DNA of 64,000 nt, taken from Caprella mutica (lineage: Eukaryota > Arthropoda > Malacostraca > Amphipoda > Caprellidae). The DNA is taken from contig CANNZV010001106.1 of assembly GCA_947561585.1 (NCBI GenBank), forward strand, positions 117,986 through 181,985, in the 5' to 3' direction. The notes under the pieces are model-generated. The model did not search any database. It was not told where the DNA came from and saw only the letters and a list, made by a program, of their open reading frames with translations. Below, piece by piece: positions 1 to 11,954 of the stretch. Within the stretch, counting starts at the first letter, position 1, and every line of letters starts with the position of its first letter. Made by a program: the position numbers and the translations under genes.

Positions 1-298
1 GAATAGTGTTATAATGTAACCAAGGGGATTCATGCAAATTATGGGGAAAGGGGAAATTGTGAAAAATAAGTAGTTTTCATATACATAAATAACTCGTATT
101 TACCTAAATAAATGAAGTATCTACATATAACATACACTTCTGGAATAATAATCATAGTTATTATAATTTGAAGTGAAGAACATGTTTGTTTGTACCTCAT
201 TATAATCACTCAAATCCAAGAACTGAAAGCAATTCAAGTTCAGTAATTGAATTTAATGTGTATACCTGCTCTGTGAACTCAAATTATTCAGTTATATT

Positions 299-346
299 GG
301 GTAAGCTTCGTGTTATCGAACGGATCCACATTTTCGATCATGTAGG
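299..346 (+). mobile_element. MITE family A, left half only
   Basis: This carries the family A end: GGGTAAG, then a GTTATCGAACGG-like stretch, then CCACATTTTCGATCATG. The same end occurs at 13 other loci in the window. No matching right end (CTTACCC) follows within a few hundred bases, so the copy appears truncated. Complete members are about 140-215 bp and flanked by TA. It is non-coding. Confidence 0.6.
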
Positions 347-399
347 AATAAATATATATCTTATTTATTTTTAACTTTATTACAAATATTACATTTTCA

Positions 400-780
400 C
401 CTGTCAGGACACCTGTACCAACTGGTGTTTTCACCTGTCAGGACACCTGTACCAGCTGTTGTCTCCAGTTCATTCGAGTCAATCGCGAGATATTTATTGA
501 CGTTATGATTCCCATGGAATGAAATCTCTTATCTCGGTGTAGAGATTCTCTCCTCACGAGATAATATGACAAAGTAGGTCGAGATAAAGTCTCCAATGAA
601 ATGATAAATAACGTTATGACACCGTAGACTTTTATTGCATCCATGGAGATCTTCTGAAGCTAAAAAAAGATGATTGGTTGAATTGAAGAATAGATTCGAT
701 TTTTGCCTTATAATTTTATTATCAACTTATCTCTTATCATAAAGAATTTTATTATTCAAGACTTCTTTAGCGTTAGATTC
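400..780. repeat. Dispersed repeat R1, copy 1 (partner at 63333-63715)
   Basis: The first 245 bases match 63333-63578 with only about three substitutions seen by eye; similarity then continues to about 780 with more differences and small indels. The left edge is a 34-bp direct duplication (CCTGTCAGGACACC at 400 and again at 434) present in both copies. The minus strand holds an ATG-to-stop frame of 68 codons (644 down to 438) with a hydrophobic stretch near its N-terminus, preserved in both copies. Of the three differences in that frame one is silent and two change residues (D/E, R/Q), which is too few to argue for selection. I do not recognise the product; a transposon-derived fragment is the simplest reading. 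Confidence 0.8.
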
Positions 781-1225
781 CACAGTATATTCATAATGCT
801 CCATGTATATAAATTAAAAATGTATTAAATGAGATAGGTCGAAATATATATTTTATGATTTACATTTAGTTCGTCAATTGAAATGTATATAATATAATGA
901 ATACGATATTCTGTATTTCAATTTCAATCTAAACTCTTCCATATTTTTAGATTAAATTTTCCGCTTCACAATAAAGTTCTATTTTTGATGACCAAAGCAA
1001 ATTTCAATCTGGCGTAATGGTCCTATAAATTCAGATGACAGCTCTAACTTTTATACGCAGGACACATTCCTAAAGTACAACAACTGTATAACCTTTGTTT
1101 TCTGAATTGAATCGTCGGTTTGCCGTTGCTCCTATTTCTCAAACTGATTTATTCGGCTATAAAACCTACTCCAAAGATGCTCAGAAGAGCTCTGGATAAT
1201 CAGAACAAATCAAAATGCAGAAATA
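781..1225. other. AT-rich stretch, nothing recognised
   Basis: No repeat, hairpin or convincing reading frame seen beyond short AT-rich runs. Confidence 0.5.
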
Positions 1226-1521
1226 GGAGTCAGTTAGAGTATTCCTTTGGATTCACATTTTCGAACATGTTAGAAATGATATATAATAAATATTTTACTT
1301 TTATACACAGGGATCATGGATTATACTAAATAATTATTAAATTGCTTTTAAATTAAAATGGGTTCCACATTTCCCACATATTAGTAAATATTTGATCACT
1401 ATATTCTTTTACTTTATCTTGATTAGTATAAAAAGTTAAAAGAAATAAAAAAGAAAGTTAAATAATTTTTTCCCTTTCATGATCGGAAATATTCAAGTGT
1501 CCAATGACTTAGAACTTACCC
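1226..1521. mobile_element. MITE family A, diverged full-length copy
   Basis: The left half (1226-1267) keeps CACATTTTCGAACATG of the family end. The right half (1478-1521) reads as its reverse complement and finishes in AACTTACCC. At about 296 bp it is longer than the typical member, so it may carry inserted AT-rich sequence. The left terminus is decayed, so the exact start is uncertain. Confidence 0.5.
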
Positions 1522-1802
1522 TACGAATCTATTACCACAGAAAAAGTAACATTACTCACTATATGAAATAAAAATGATTCTGAGTAGCAATGGTACTTGT
1601 AATGAAGTTAAAATTTATTTCAGTATGACTAATTCTTTCATTGCTCATAAAATGCTATTTGATCCGCAGTTTATACTAGACTGCAGTCTCCCTGGATAGC
1701 TGGGGTATAATGGACAGAGTTAGGAGAACAGTGTAGCTATAATAAATGAGATTAGAAAAACTGATTAAATAATGAGTCTCTGGAGGAGGTGGCTTGATGA
1801 GG

Positions 1803-2245
1803 AGGTAGGGAGGAGATGAAGATTTAATAATTTGAAAGGTAGGGAGGAGCTGTAGGTTTAATAATTTGAAAGGTAGGGAGGAGCTGAAGTTTTAATAATT
1901 AGAAAGGTAGGGAGGAGCTGTAGGTTTAATAATTTGAAAGGTAGGGAGGAGCTGAAGATTTAATAATTTGAAAGGTAGGGAGGAGCTGTAGGTTTAATAA
2001 TTTTAAAGGTAGGGAGGAGCTGAAGATTTAATAATTTTAAAGGTAGGGAGGAGCTGTAGGTTTAATATTTTTTAAGGTAGGGAGGAGCTGTAGGTTTAAT
2101 AATTTTAAAGGTAGGGAGGAGCTGTAGGTTTAATAATTTTAAAGGTAGGGAGGAGCTGTAGGTTTAATAATTTTAAAGGTAGGGAGGAGCTGTAGGTTTA
2201 ATAATTAGAAAGGTAGGGAGGAGCTGTAGATTAAATAGTTAGAAA
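1803..2245 (+). repeat. Minisatellite, 13 copies of a 34-bp unit
   Basis: Thirteen copies of the core GGTAGGGAGGAGCTG followed by an AT-rich half with TTTAATAATT. Units alternate mainly between GAAG and GTAGG after the core and between TTTGAAA and TTTTAAA in the AT half. The right-hand block from about 2030 is more uniform, which suggests later expansion there. No coding potential. Confidence 0.95.
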
Positions 2246-2773
2246 CTTAGTTCAAAGAATATGAAATAAATTGAGCAACAACATAAGGTTGTAATTCGGA
2301 AGTTTATCTATTATTAGAAGGGAATCAATCGAATATAAATAAATTACCGATTTTTCCTATTGTTACCTCTTAATTATTGTTATTTATGATCTAAACGTAT
2401 TAAATTTCGAGAATCACTTTCAACGTTGTTGTTTGATTACAAATAATGTTCTGTTTGAAATCTTTTCATTATCAATGAATCTTTTCCAACAGTTCCTTTA
2501 TGAAATAAAAATATTATATTATATCGTAAATTGACATTTTATTTCAATTTAGCTTCATTATATCTGAGCCAATTACTCCATTTTATAGTCGTGAAAATAC
2601 TTGAAAAAGGGCGTAATATTCTTTCACGTTCGGATCCAATTACCGAGTGTAAAAAGGAGTGCAAATTACACTGAAACGCTGGCGACTGCAGGATGATTAT
2701 CAGGAGCCATAGAGAGAAAGGATTTAATATGAAATTAAAGCCCATGTTTTGGGTGCCTCTGAGAAAAAATTGC
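2246..2773. other. AT-rich stretch, nothing recognised
   Basis: Contains an 87-codon open frame on the minus strand (2539-2802) with no splice or family signal. Nothing else stands out. Confidence 0.4.
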
Positions 2774-2986
2774 GAGTCATTCCGACTCATCGTTCGAGTC
2801 AAGGCTGGCGAAACTCCAATATTATAGTCAATTTCTTGATTGACTCTACCTGAGTCAATCTGACTATGAATTAGGAGTCACTATGACTCTTGTTATGAGT
2901 AAGATATTAGAATGAATCAATTTGACTCACATTTTTGAGCCGGTTTTGAGACAAACTTAAAAACTGAAATTTTGAGTCAATTAGAC
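2774..2986. other. Scattered cluster of GAGTCA/TGACTC motifs
   Basis: About nine GAGTCA or TGACTC hexamers occur in roughly 210 bp on both strands. At least three are the full 7-mer TGASTCA that AP-1-type bZIP factors bind. Unlike the array at 50762 they are not evenly spaced. This may be a decayed tandem array or chance; regulatory function is only inferred. Confidence 0.35.
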
Positions 2987-5229
2987 TAGTATTTTTATTT
3001 CTGGTGTGAAGGAGAGCTTGTATTGGATATAAACTTGTACAGGGCGTGAAAAAAGTGACAGTGGCTCTCACTGGATAATATTTATTAATCTCTTTGGTGG
3101 CAGTGAAAGGCTCTTGATGCTTCACAATATAAAAACTCTGAGCCTCGTTTAAGCCTAATTGGATATTAGCATCCCGATGAAATATTCGTACATGTAGGAT
3201 TAGTTAGATCAAATGCTCTGTCAAATGCATGCATTTTCATTATCAGTTTCATGAAAAGAACCTAATATTTAGAGATGAAGGATTTAATAAATTAATAATA
3301 GTGTTTGAATGAATTGAATTATTGGTTATTAATTCATATAAAGATATTATTTACCGCTTTTTTTATTACTTTATTATGTAAGATAATCACTATAATAATA
3401 ATAAGGGAATTTGACTGTAAAATTTAGTTCAGTTTCATTTTAGTCAATTTAATTTTCCCAATTGATATGGTTTCTCACACATATTCTCATGGAAGCTAGA
3501 ATTATTTTAAAACTTTATAGAATACTTGAAGTACCTAACATTCGTGTGTAAAGCGTTTATGTGTGTTAGATAGACCCTTTACCTGATTTGCTCCATACGA
3601 TTAAAGAAGATTTTTAAAATGTTAGATAGATTTTTTATTTTTTACTATATTTGCTTTTCTCATATTTTGAAATAGTAGCTAAGATGCCTCTAGGATTTCG
3701 CAGTTTTAAAATTTCTAGATATATCCTAAAGAACTTAATTAGTTTTAAAATGAATTGATAACGTCATGGCAACAATATTTAGTAAATCATGTTATTTACC
3801 CTGTATTTCTTACATTAAATCCCGAACTTTTTGACTATCCATCATAAAACCAAGAAATAAAGAAATATATATCAAAACATCTTAGAAGAATGACACGTGT
3901 TGTCTGTGCTCTACTACAATTCATATTTTATACCAAAGTTTCTATTTGGCTGAGAATAACCTGTAAACATTTTCCCTCTCCATGCAAATTCGGTTCAAAG
4001 TTATAATAATGAATTCTCCCTTATTAGGTAAACTTGGCTGACTTATTTGGGTTATATTATTAATTCGATGGAGGTACTTGTCTTCATACTACCGATTGTA
4101 ATCTTGCAAACTGTTAAAGTTCATTCTTACTATCAATGCTTGTAAATTAAAGTTAGAAGTTAAAACCTGTTGAATGTTCATTGTGATTAAATCTTTTTGA
4201 CCCTAGATTTTTATCTGAAATGTTTAGATTTTGTGCTGATTTTTAATTTTTAATGAACATCGACATAAAATTATCTAAACTGGGTATAAAAAAACGTCTG
4301 CTAATATCTTTTGTCACCACAGAAAAAATAAATTAAGTTTCTATTACATTATATTATATAACAGATAGAAGATTTATGTATTTAATATCACATATTAATG
4401 GTTTATTAAAATAATATTAAAATATACTCATTTAAATTATCATTATTATTGCAATTACATTTTGAAATTGATGTAAAACTATAGTACTAACTAACATGTC
4501 AATTTCTTTGACACAATATCGTTACAACTAAATGACATAGAACTCTATCAAAAATAATATCTATTTAAACTAAGCAGTTATAATTAGTCCCTTATGTATA
4601 ATGTAATATATACAACTCTTTCAATTGAAATAATTCACTAAATAATCGGACTGAAGTCCGTGTTTGAATGGTGCTCTTGTATACTAATTAGCTCTAGAGT
4701 CTTGAGCATCAAAGCTGATGATGTAGAGAGCTTTATATTTCTACATTTATGAATAACATCTTTGTAGAATTATAAAACATAATAATAATCATCTTATATA
4801 AGTATATTATGAGATACATGATTGGTGTAACTTACTTTTCCTTCATCATCTAATAGAAGTATATACATAGGTTTTTCTAGTTCGATGAGAAACGCAATAG
4901 GACATGTGTAATTTAGTGATAGAAATAAGGATGCGTTTAATACTGTGGAACAATCTCTTATAAAAGTTAGAAACTAGAGATTGAGATCACAGCAGCAAAA
5001 TTCCAAATTGAAATCAATTATAGGGCTGAGAATTAATAAATTTTATATAAAAATTAATTTGATCATTCTATCGAAGCTGGTTACAATATATAGTCTTTAT
5101 ATTTTTACTCTAAATAGAATGAAAATGAAACTGATAAATTGTTCCTTTGTTTGTATCTTCATCCTTGGGTTATTGACTTCATGGCTTCTATAATTGTATT
5201 TATAATCTTCAAAAACACCGCATATATAA
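2987..5229. other. AT-rich stretch, nothing recognised
   Basis: No tandem repeat or coding signal found; only short open frames in very AT-rich sequence. Confidence 0.5.
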
Positions 5230-5235
5230 TTTTAA

Positions 5236-5545
5236 AAAAAGTTACAGTTTCAGTGAGCACCGATATATCAGGAGTCATCAGCCCAGATGGGTAAAACCCT
5301 TTCTGGTCTTAAAGCTAAGACCCTACTGACACTAGACTGTACGTTTGGTATCTACTCAACCGACTGGACACTGGGTCTACAATTCACAGTCTTTATGTAC
5401 TGTAGCATCTAAACATTAAACCCGAACACCAACTAATCTCCTTCGCCTTAGTTAATTTAGCTAGCACGGTGGCCTATGGCTTACCTAATCTTACTTACTC
5501 ATTTTAAGTAAGCCATGGGTGGCCTAACCACAGAGAATGTTAATT
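5236..5545. other. GC-richer structured segment, unidentified
   Basis: Base composition is clearly less AT-rich than the flanks. There is a hairpin with 7-bp arms near 5304 (GGTCTTA AAGC TAAGACC) and a second inverted repeat ATGGCTTAC/GTAAGCCAT within 5470-5520. The stretch GACTGGACACTGGGTCTA near 5361 weakly resembles GACTGAACACTAGGTCTA near 40028, so it may be an old dispersed repeat. Confidence 0.35.
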
Positions 5546-5560
5546 AGGAAGTGCGGAGAA

Positions 5561-7388
5561 TTTATCAAAAGCAATTGAACGAATGGAGAACTAATGAGCA
5601 TTACTATTGTATTGTATGCAAAACACACATATTCTAACTTTTATTCAGTGAAATGATGCCTTGAACTATTGGGGGGTTATGTTCACTTCAAGTGAAATGA
5701 ATGATATTTTTTAGAGAGGTTTCTCCATTGAATCAATTGTCAAATTTATCAATTGATGCATTATCCGCTCGATCAAATTCTCTATTCAATCAATTGCTTT
5801 CGTTAAATTCTCCCACACCTGTTAATTATACTCTATAGTTTCACCTCGCTATTCTAAAATGTCCATTACAGTGGTAGAAGATGTCTCCTTTATTTTGGTT
5901 ATTACTAGATTCTATGTATAGGGTTGAAAAAAGGTTCTTGGACTCGTTACTTTTACGACCTACTGTAAAATGTGTTTTTAAATGCTATTTTAATATGCTA
6001 CAGAGAAACAGATACAGAGTGACCCTAAAATATTTATCGATAGAAATAAATGAAATTAAACAAATCTAGAACAATATAATAATACGGTAATTTAGCAGTA
6101 CATTAAAAACCATAGTAAGAGATCAAATTATAAAATTTAGACCCTAGTTTCATGCGCTATTGTTAGATGGATTCTATGTTCAAATTGTTCCTATATTTTA
6201 GTTTAAAAATCATAATGATAATAATTGAAATTTTACCTAGTTGCATGTAATTCTTAAGCAATGTTTGTGCTCTCAATAATATATACATAGATAAAACGGG
6301 AAACTGTCAAATAGAAATTTAGGATATATGAAAAATCTCTAACTTCATATATGTGCAACAATAAAGTATTTAACCGAATCATAAATCCAAATAGTAAGTG
6401 ATTTGACGAAATGGATTTTTTTAATTTCTATTATTTTCATGTCTTACAAATTTGTCGCCGTCTACCCAATCCAATTCCAAAATATCTACATACATTAAAA
6501 TTAGTAATGTTTTTATTAAAGGGAAAGTGTAAACTGTGAATGAATTATAATACAGACACTTCTCTTTTGACTGTATACATATTTTTTGTACCGGATGATG
6601 GGTACTTTCTTATTTGGCATATACGGATTATTTAATTCTCAGAAACCAAAAATATTTTTATGGAAGCACCCGTAAATTTTTTATAAAATCTGAATAAAAT
6701 TTAACCCTCTTTTCAATACATAATTTGTATATAATTTTGCATTATTATTGAGTAAATAAAAGCAATTTTTGTAAAAATCATAATTTTCCATTCAATTGTT
6801 ATTATCTTTATTGTTTGGTAGAAGCATTATATTTTGTGAATCAATATTCCGTTTGCATTGATATAAATTTTGCAGTGAAAGGTTAAGATGAAGGTCAAGG
6901 CTTTGTTGTTCTCTAGGTGGCGCTGTCCTGAAGAGGCTATCATGTTCATCAGTTTCGTAAGCTCCCAGGGGTTTGCCGCAACGCTACATTGTGATTTATC
7001 ACCTCTTATGGTATTTTTATGCTACCTAATTTTCTACCGGGACTTGATATTTTAGTAAAGCAATCTCTTCATGAATTTATCATTTCTGGGCGACTATCTT
7101 GGATATTTTCGGGAATGAATATAAATGTCAAAGCGAAATGTCAAGCAGCTGAAATAAAAAGATGGTCTTGAAAGAAAGTGTTTTTGTAGAAGAGAATGAA
7201 CTGTTTTTTTTAGAGTTTCTTTAGATTAACAAAGTAACTTTGCAAAAGATCTTCACGGTTACATTATACTGAGACCAGAAGAACTACTATAGAGCAATGA
7301 ATACGTTTACTGAAGATTTGAAACATCTGCAACACAACTAAAATTTCATTTTCAAAAAATTCCACACCACAAAATTTATTCTCTTCTC
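5561..7388. other. AT-rich stretch with a short GC-richer island
   Basis: Mostly unremarkable. About 6885-6995 is GC-richer (around GGTGGCGCTGTCC) and could be a short exon or an old repeat, but there is no reading frame long enough to support a call. Confidence 0.35.
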
Positions 7389-7642
7389 CCCAATTTTAAC
7401 CATGCCATAGAATTAATTGATATTCTTCCATTCAGAGGCTGAAAAAGAAATAGATTAGTTCAGAAAAAGAAATCATTGAAGTGTCACATTGTAATTCCAC
7501 CATTGTGACACCAAGAGTTACCTACAAAGAATGTCAGTGTTCGAATTCATCACTTTACTTGTGGCTGTCAAAGGCTCTTTGTTCGAAAATAAAAGAGTTT
7601 TCAGTGCACCTCCGCAGATAAATTCAAAAGGCGCAATTTGAA
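7389..7642 (+). repeat. Dispersed repeat R2, copy 1 (inverted partner 52942-53194)
   Basis: This is the reverse complement of 52942-53194 with only a handful of differences in about 253 bp. Both copies end abruptly: one side begins CAATTTTAACCATGCC, the other ends near GCAATTTGAA. No long reading frame. The high identity across 45 kb, in opposite orientation, indicates two recent insertions of a mobile element or a recent inverted duplication. Confidence 0.85.
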
Positions 7643-8193
7643 TGATAATATAGAGGATCTTTATTAAAGGTTGACACAGTAGTAACAGTGTATGGAGTGC
7701 AGAGTATTAGAGTGATCAAGAAAATAAAAAAGAGATATTCAAGTTCCCACGAAACTTTTCATTATTTTTTTTGTCCAAAACGCATCATAGGTTTTTAACA
7801 AAAAAGTGTAATTTTAATTGGTATATAAAATTATAATGCTTATTTTCTTAAATGATGGAAACTAACCTTTCTATGACGCAATAAGAATTTTATCAATGAT
7901 GTTTTCAAGACAATTTATTAGCAGGCTTCTTATTTAATTGAATTTTCTTATTATTTGAGGAAGGTATGGGAAAATTTTGTATTATTCAAAAAGTAATCTT
8001 TTTATAATATTATAGTTTGTGAACAGGTTGCAAAAACACTTGAAAAATACTCATTTAATTATCAATATTCATATCCTAACTAGTTCAACACACATTGATT
8101 AACCAACGGATATAGTACCATTTTGTCCCGTATGTATCTTGTATCACGGTGAATGTTTTCCATTTCATTTTAAAAATCTGCTAATATGTAATA
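7643..8193. other. AT-rich stretch, nothing recognised
   Basis: No repeat or coding signal seen. Confidence 0.5.
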
Positions 8194-8350
8194 TTGAGAT
8201 TTTATTCGTCAGTGTGATAATGTTTTAAAATGAACATTGCTGCAATATCTATTGATAAACATATTCAATTAATTTTCACTTTATTATTCATTTACTTTGT
8301 AATTACTTTAGGACTGACCGTCCGACTGACGAAGCTTCTTATATACTAGT
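8194..8350 (+). repeat. Dispersed repeat R3, copy 1 (partner 34857-35037)
   Basis: Shares with 34857-35037 the order ATG-TTTTAAAAT, ATTGATRAACA, TTATTCATTWACTTTG, then a GAC-rich block ending GACCGACTGACACGGCTTC-like, then TATAcTAGT. Identity is moderate (about 75% by eye) with indels. Probably the 3' portion of a non-autonomous transposon. Confidence 0.6.
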
Positions 8351-8450
8351 TTAAATTATTATAACAATCAATTTTCTAATGGAAAAAAGTGAATGCAACG
8401 CAGAAAATATATTGAACCAAAAGATGAACTTCGTAATTCAATGAACGTAA

Positions 8451-8713
8451 AGGGCCACACGTAGCGTTTTTTAAGTCCTTCCACCAGACTTTTTGCTAAG
8501 CTCCTCCTACTTTTTCCACAAGAATATAAGAAAAAACAATATAATTATTATTTATTTTAGTTGGTATCCATGATATGTACCTGCAGGTATCTTGGATACC
8601 GACTAAATAAATAATAATCATATGGTTTTTCTTAAATTCTCATGGAAAAAGTAGGAGGAGCTTAGCAAAAAGTCTGATGAAAAGACTTAAAAAACCTACG
8701 TGTGTACGGCCCT
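8451..8713. mobile_element. Foldback MITE (family B), PIF/Harbinger-like, with TAA target duplication
   Basis: The element is almost one large palindrome: each arm is about 125 bp and the ends read AGGGCC and GGCCCT. The three bases before (8448-8450) and after (8714-8716) are both TAA, the usual PIF/Harbinger target duplication. The arms share ACTTTTTGCTAAGCTCCTCC and its complement. The central 110 bp (ATATAAGAAAAAAC, then AGTTGGTATCCATGATA and complement) match the middle of family A elements, although the ends differ. No transposase, so it would be non-autonomous. Confidence 0.85.
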
Positions 8714-8761
8714 TAAAAGTTACTAACAATAGTAATTATTGTTTGATGTTTACAAGCAGTA

Positions 8762-9758
8762 GGGTCAGACGGGGTATCACTGCGCACACCCTTTTTATGG
8801 GGTATCACTCCGCACCTCTTATAATTTTAAAACCACTTGTTTTAGCCTAAATCTGATTTCACCATCATTTCAAGCATCTTTTTTTCTCCTTAAAGATCAT
8901 GAAGCACCATTATCCTATTAGTATTTTTAGAGCTGAGTCGCAATATATGTAGTGCTCTCAGAACTATCTGAAAAAAGTTTTCACTGTTGATTTTTAAATC
9001 CCACAAACTCTCCAATAACTCTACAACCAATATTCATAGATTCATATTTTTTTAACATGTTAGTACAAACAATAACAGTTACATTATGTCAAATTTTTAA
9101 CTTCTCAGTTTTAACGGTTTTCCTGTCACAACCGTGCGCAGTGATACCCCAGATAATTTAGAAGTAGAGGGGTATCACTGCGCATCATTAGTAACCATAT
9201 TTGTATGTGAATAAATATAAGAAATATGAGTTTTTAGCTCTTAATAAAAGCAAAAATATTGAATAAGGTGTTATTTAATTATAAATTTGATTAACAATAA
9301 ACTTACGATCGTAGTAGCTATGCAACTTGCATTATGTGAGGGTATTAAAATAGGGAGAGGGGGAATTTACGGGGGGAGGTGAGAGGTTTTTGAATTAAAT
9401 AGTGATAAATAATAAACATACGATCGTATTATATTACTTGATATAAGTAGTTAACTAGTTGCGTAAAATTTAAGTGTTAAATTTGTTGCAGATTCACTAA
9501 ATATGTGTTCAAAAAGCAAAGGACAAGTATATTGGGGAGAAAGCATGTAGAGAGGAGAAGCACAGACGTTTAGATTGGGAGATGAGGAGAATTTATATGT
9601 GGAAGAGGGGAAATAGATAGGGAGACGGGGATTAAGATGGGAGGAGAAGGATATTTAGATGGGGAAAGAAGGGGGTTTAGATAGGTGGGAGGAGGTGCAT
9701 TAAAATGGGGACAGGAGGTATTTTGCGGGATTGTGCGCAGTGATACCCCGTCCGACCC
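8762..9758. mobile_element. 997-bp DNA element C with terminal inverted repeats, TA-flanked, full length
   Basis: Left end GGGTCAGACGGGGTATCACT and right end complementary to it with one mismatch; the inverted repeat runs about 25 bp. TA lies on both sides (8760-8761, 9759-9760), as for Tc1/mariner-type insertion. The 16-mer GGGGTATCACTGCGCA recurs five times: at 8771, 8799 (one mismatch), 9135 (complement), 9169 and 9734 (complement). The 9135/9169 pair forms a central hairpin. The right third (9520-9725) is purine-rich with degenerate GGGAGA/TTTAGAT repeats. There is no long reading frame, so it is non-autonomous. A truncated inverted copy lies at 17893-18484. Confidence 0.88.
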
Positions 9759-9760
9759 TA

Positions 9761-10595
9761 TAACAAGTAAACTCAAATTAATTACCGCAATCTTACATTT
9801 CTATTATTAGTTTAATTGAAAAGAAACATCAAAATTAAACATGATAAGTATTAAGAAAATCTTCCCACACAAATGAGTTAGAAATCCTTTTATACGATGT
9901 TACATAATTATATCAAATGAGCAACAATATCATTATTTAATCTATTACAAATGTTGAGAAATTAGTTAATATTATTCCATCTTTAGAAATAAATAATACG
10001 CTGGATTTCGGTCATCACAATGATATATGATTCATTATTAATTTATTAATAACAGAAAATGTAATAAGCAGATATGATACACGAAGAAATATTCTGTCTT
10101 TCTATTTTACGAAGGTAATTAATAATAAAAACGAGTGAGTGTAGCGTATTAATATTTAAAAAAATAACCACAACCAAAACCCCAAACCTAAAATATGGAA
10201 CATTTCATCCCTGAACTTTTCCGATAGTGTTGACTATTACCAAATGTATATTTTCATTGTTCTAACTTCTACCACCCCGAGAGGAATATCTGTTATTTCC
10301 AGCAGATAGAAAGGTCTGTTACCTCTAAACTTCCTCTTCAATGCCCAGTCAATAACTAAAAAAGTAAAGCCTAGGTGGGGACTGCGGTGAGAGTTATTAT
10401 GTAACATAGAAAACTAAATGGAAAGGGGGTGTAGCATTATACTTGGTGAATCTCCTCAATAAAATTATTTCAGATTGGATTCTATACGTGAATTTAATGA
10501 ATATTTAATATGAGGCTGGAATCAATAAATCTTTAATAATTAATTAGAATATTATGAAATATCATATATAATACTGATTTGTATATAAATATTCT
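9761..10595. other. AT-rich stretch, nothing recognised
   Basis: No repeat or coding signal seen. Confidence 0.5.
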
Positions 10596-10750
10596 GAAAC
10601 TGGAGAAGACGAAAATGAAAGTGAGAGAAGAATGAGAGGAGAATGAGAGAAGAGTGAGGTGAAAGGAGAATGAAAGAAGAGTGAGAGGAGAATGAGAGAA
10701 GAGTGAGAGGAGAATGAGAGAAGAGTGAGAGGAGAATGAGAGAAGACCGA
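10596..10750 (+). repeat. Purine-only minisatellite, about 22-bp unit
   Basis: Repeats of GTGAGAGGAGAATGAGAGAA with small variations. The strand is nearly all A and G apart from periodic T, giving a strong purine/pyrimidine strand bias that could favour triplex structures. The apparent minus-strand frame of 80 codons here is low-complexity Ser/Leu repeat. Confidence 0.9.
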
Positions 10751-11680
10751 TAGAGAGAGGTACTCGGACTGATCATTTCTCCATCATCACCCAATAAGTC
10801 ATTCGTTGCTGTTGGTATGTTACTCAGGTATCAGAAATTCAAGGAGATGTTGCACGAATGTAGATCCCTTAGTATCAGCCACTGTACTTCACACTCAAAC
10901 ATTTAAGACCACAGCTATGCGGAATTGATGGGTAGGATTTTGTTTAGTGCTTCTCACATACTTCTGTTTAATGAAACAGTTAGATGAATTTATTTGAAAT
11001 TGATCAGATTTTGCTACTCATAATATCATGAGAAATTTTTTTTCGGTTTATATATTTTTTAAAATTTTTTCCTAGTAATACATATTATTTTCAGTAATAT
11101 ATATTCATAATTGTTCAAATAAGCGACGATCATATTTAATATTTTCATCAATCTAGTTAATCGGGTCCTCAAAAAGCAAGTGTATATAATTGATTATATT
11201 TTTATAAATAAAGTGAAAGCTTTATCTGCAAATACTCTAGTGAATAATATTTACTTGAATATTCCAATACTAATTTCTTGGAAATAATAACTAAATTATT
11301 CGATGGTTTAATGATGAGAATAATTCACTAATAAATTGTAAATTTTTCAATGTACCTGCGTTCAGAATCATTTAATTTTTTACTAATTCACATTTTAGTT
11401 ATTTAACTGTCGTTGTTATCCAATGATATATATATAGGTTTGGTGATTCAACTCACAGTACAAAATCTCGTACTTTAAAGAGAACCTCTCCATTTTCTAT
11501 GTTAATTTCTGTTAGCTACAGTCTTAAATAAATATGCCAATGGTACACCCAAACGTACCTCCTCATCGTAATTATTTACAGTCTTGTCACTTTTTCACTC
11601 GAAGATTCCCTAATATATTCATGGTTTGCCGTGAAGTGATAAGTAACAGAAAATATTACACCATTGTGAGAAACAACGGT
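10751..11680. other. AT-rich stretch, nothing recognised
   Basis: Contains a 70-codon open frame beginning at an ATG (11534-11746) that runs into the GGACAA cluster and has no supporting family signal. Confidence 0.4.
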
Positions 11681-11800
11681 GACCGGACAATTTGCAGCCG
11701 GACAACTCGCTCGAGTTGTCCTAGCGACGTGTTGTCCATACACTGAATTGTCTGCACGAATTGTCCAGCGGCAAATTGTCCGGTGGCGAGTTGTCCTAGA
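11681..11800. repeat. Nested inverted repeats built from GGACAA/TTGTCC
   Basis: Seven or eight copies of GGACAA or its complement occur in 120 bp. The outer arms ACCGGACAATTTGC (11682-11695) and GCAAATTGTCCGGT (11771-11784) are perfectly complementary over 14 bp. An inner hairpin has arms GGACAACTCG and CGAGTTGTCC around a 2-nt loop (11700-11721). It is CpG-rich against an AT-rich background, so it is probably a small foldback element. Confidence 0.75.
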
Positions 11801-11954
11801 ACCAGAATCAACAAGCGGTTGCTTATAAATTTTGTTTATTTTTGGAGTGCTGAAATTGTACGAAATATATGAAAAATCTACGGATTTTCATAACCACTAT
11901 TTTATTTACTCAACGAATATTTTTTTTATATGTAGCCCATGCTGTAAGGATTTA

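Noticed and set aside
438..644. A conserved 68-residue small protein in repeat R1.
   Set aside because: Preserved in both copies, but the copies are so similar that this carries no information on selection. Mentioned under the repeat only.
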